NCBI GenBank assembly: GCA_018697195.1
Contig: CM031870.1
Span: forward strand, 10,699,829-10,763,828
Direction of reading: 5' to 3'
Origin: Certhia americana
Taxonomy: Eukaryota > Chordata > Aves > Passeriformes > Certhiidae
Length of the DNA: 64,000 bases
The notes under the pieces are model-generated. The model was not told the origin of the DNA. It saw nothing but the letters and a program-made list of their open reading frames with translations, and made no database searches. Below are positions 62,131 through 64,000 of this stretch, piece by piece (within the stretch, counting starts at the first letter, position 1; each line of letters begins with the position of its first letter). A program made the translations under genes and the position numbers.

Positions 62131-64000
62131 GTAAAATTAATGCACCTGCAAAGAAACAGTGAATATTCAAACACGGACAGCAAAGACAAGTCGTCTGAGA
62201 GAGGAAAAACTTAGAGGAATGCCTATGGTGGCAATAAAAATCACATAAAATTTGCAAAACCAAAACATGATCCCTCCCCTCTTTTCTCAACCAAATTCTT
62301 CTTGAAGATGTTATATATAAATAACTGTGCCTTGCAAGCCTTTCCAACAGATACTGGAACAGTCTTTGGGACATTTTATGGTCTTTTATAATTATCTATT
62401 TCTCACTCTAGAGATGCCAAATAGTGTTTACCAACATACAGTTACCCAACAATTGCCATACCTCATAAGTATATCAATACAACATCTAATTGCAATTTTT
62501 TGCTTATATTACAACTAGTTAACAGAAACTGTTTGGAAAAGGTAAAAGCACATCTAGAAATGCATACTAAGCAGAGGTATTCAGCAGGCCTGGAAGAGGA
62601 GATCAGACATGCAAGAAGAGGGCAGGCATTTGAAGTCAGAGATTTATATTGGATCAATTATTCCCTACTCCCTTTGACTATCTCAAATGGCAGAGGAATA
62701 CAGCCACACAATGGACAAAAGTTTCTTAAAATTCAAAGTTGGTCTTGCTTTGTGTCTTATTTAGAATTTCTATATCCCAGTACAATTACAATCCCTGCTA
62801 TGTTGCAAGACTTCACAATTAGCAGCTTGTGAATGGAGGTAAGTCCTCTCTCCATCAATGTGCACATGTACTGGTGTGGTGTGGGGAGTAAGACAGTGTT
62901 TTAGTTGAGTTCACTTCATGAAAATCCAAACTGTTGTGAAAAAGCAAAGCAGAATGAAATGGTACCGATTTTTGACTCCCATTGCACACAGCAAGCATTG
63001 GAGGCCAAGAGGTTACCATGGTTTGGAGAGCTGGGAATGCAGCAAATAGAATTTCCACTGTCTTCACAAGAAGCACTAGTCAAGTGGGGTTTAGAGTTAA
63101 TTTGATTTCCACCCATTAAAATTATATGTTCCACACAGAAGAGTCATAAAGTGCCCATAAAAGTAACAGCACTTGCACACTGAATAACTTTGGTAGTGGG
63201 GTTGGCTCAGAAGTGAGGAGTGGCAGGCACAAGGGCAGCAAGGGAGCCTTCCCAACTTGTGGTACAAGGGCTGTGGGGTGTGCAGATCCCCCCAAAAGTC
63301 ACCCTTGCTCCACTGTCTCACATGAGCCGAGCAAAACAACACAGAGAACAGGATACAAACCATCACAACAAGCAAGGATGCTTGCCCTTCTTCCCCAAAC
63401 CTCCCTGATCACAGGAGGCCAGGGGTGGATTGCAGGGTGAGATGTGCTGTAAATGCTAGCAGTGGCACACTAACTGCCACGCTCTTGAAAAGCAGCTGCT
63501 CCAACACGCCAAGGACTGTGTCTTCAGGTGATGTAAATCTGCTCAGCTGCATTGAGCTGTGGTGATTTACACCAGCTGAGGGATGGACCAAAGGCATTTA
63601 TTAATGCTGCAGTGTATTTAAGAACAAGCAAAGATCAATAGTCCAACAAATATTCATTTCACATCACTGCTTTTCAGAAGAGAGGTCAAATGGATCCTTA
63701 TACTTTTTTTTTTCTCTAAAATTTCAAGCAGAGAGCAGACAAAGTTGGTAATTAAATCCCCTTTGAAGGAAGCACTGGCAATGAAGAACAGGCAAGAGCT
63801 GGTACTGCACAGAAGCTGCAGTTCTGGCTCACAGGTGGCATTAAGGGCTCTGAGAGAGCATGACTTATCCCTTGAACTGTCTTCTTGGAAGCCTGGTATC
63901 TCATCAGTGACAGGCCACTTGGAATGAGTGTAACAAATGAACAACTCCACATGTAGGTCCCAAAATAAACCAAATTGAACTCTGGACATGTAGAAACCAG
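62131..64000. other. Unannotated non-coding stretch
   Basis: No gene or repeat recognised. Frames 62500-62832 and 63654-63989 (about 110 codons) have no domain. 63200-63480 is GC-richer. Confidence 0.5.

Overview
This window looks like non-coding nuclear DNA from a bird, most likely a songbird (passerine). Three things point there: antisense 3' ends of CR1 LINEs with the typical avian wording, several solo-LTR-like blocks that resemble passerine endogenous retrovirus (ERV) LTRs, and a CpG-poor, moderately AT-rich background with short simple repeats and no Alu, B1 or L1. I found no convincing protein-coding gene, rRNA, tRNA, CRISPR array, operon or bacterial-type regulation. Nearly all open frames are 60-180 codons, lack recognisable domains and are what chance gives in 64 kb. 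The window is either intergenic or deep inside a long intron; the sequence alone does not say which.

Layout. 1-585 holds two ERV LTR-like fragments on the + strand. 586-12799 is plain sequence with a GT microsatellite (1838) and a TTTGCC/TTTCCC hexamer array (7817-7926). At 12800-13200 lies the first copy of an LTR-like element; a diverged sister in the same orientation lies at 60450-60870. 13201-21223 is plain apart from a CR1 tail at 19376. An antisense LTR-like block occupies 21224-21622. 21623-32097 is unannotated, with poly-A/T tracts and an AT-rich, repeat-free stretch at 24300-25000. A 7-bp tandem array is at 32101. Two copies of one LTR family face opposite ways at 35056-35704 (-) and 38140-38715 (+). 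Between them, at 36762-36814, is a near-perfect 24-bp-arm hairpin, the most distinctive structure in the window.

46890-47200 is a degenerate, ancient CR1-type LINE followed by another antisense LTR at 47339-47911. 52085-52330 is a head-to-head pair of MIR-like ancient SINE fragments. 57371-57550 is a 62-65 bp minisatellite, and 58619-58850 is a well-preserved CR1 3' end.

Two short frames look more coding-like than the rest: 56326-56613, with strong A preference at the third codon position, and 62015-62130, open and bounded by AG and GT. I could not assign either to a family, so they are recorded as weak candidates. Repeat names rest on recognition by eye; RepeatMasker with an avian library would settle them.
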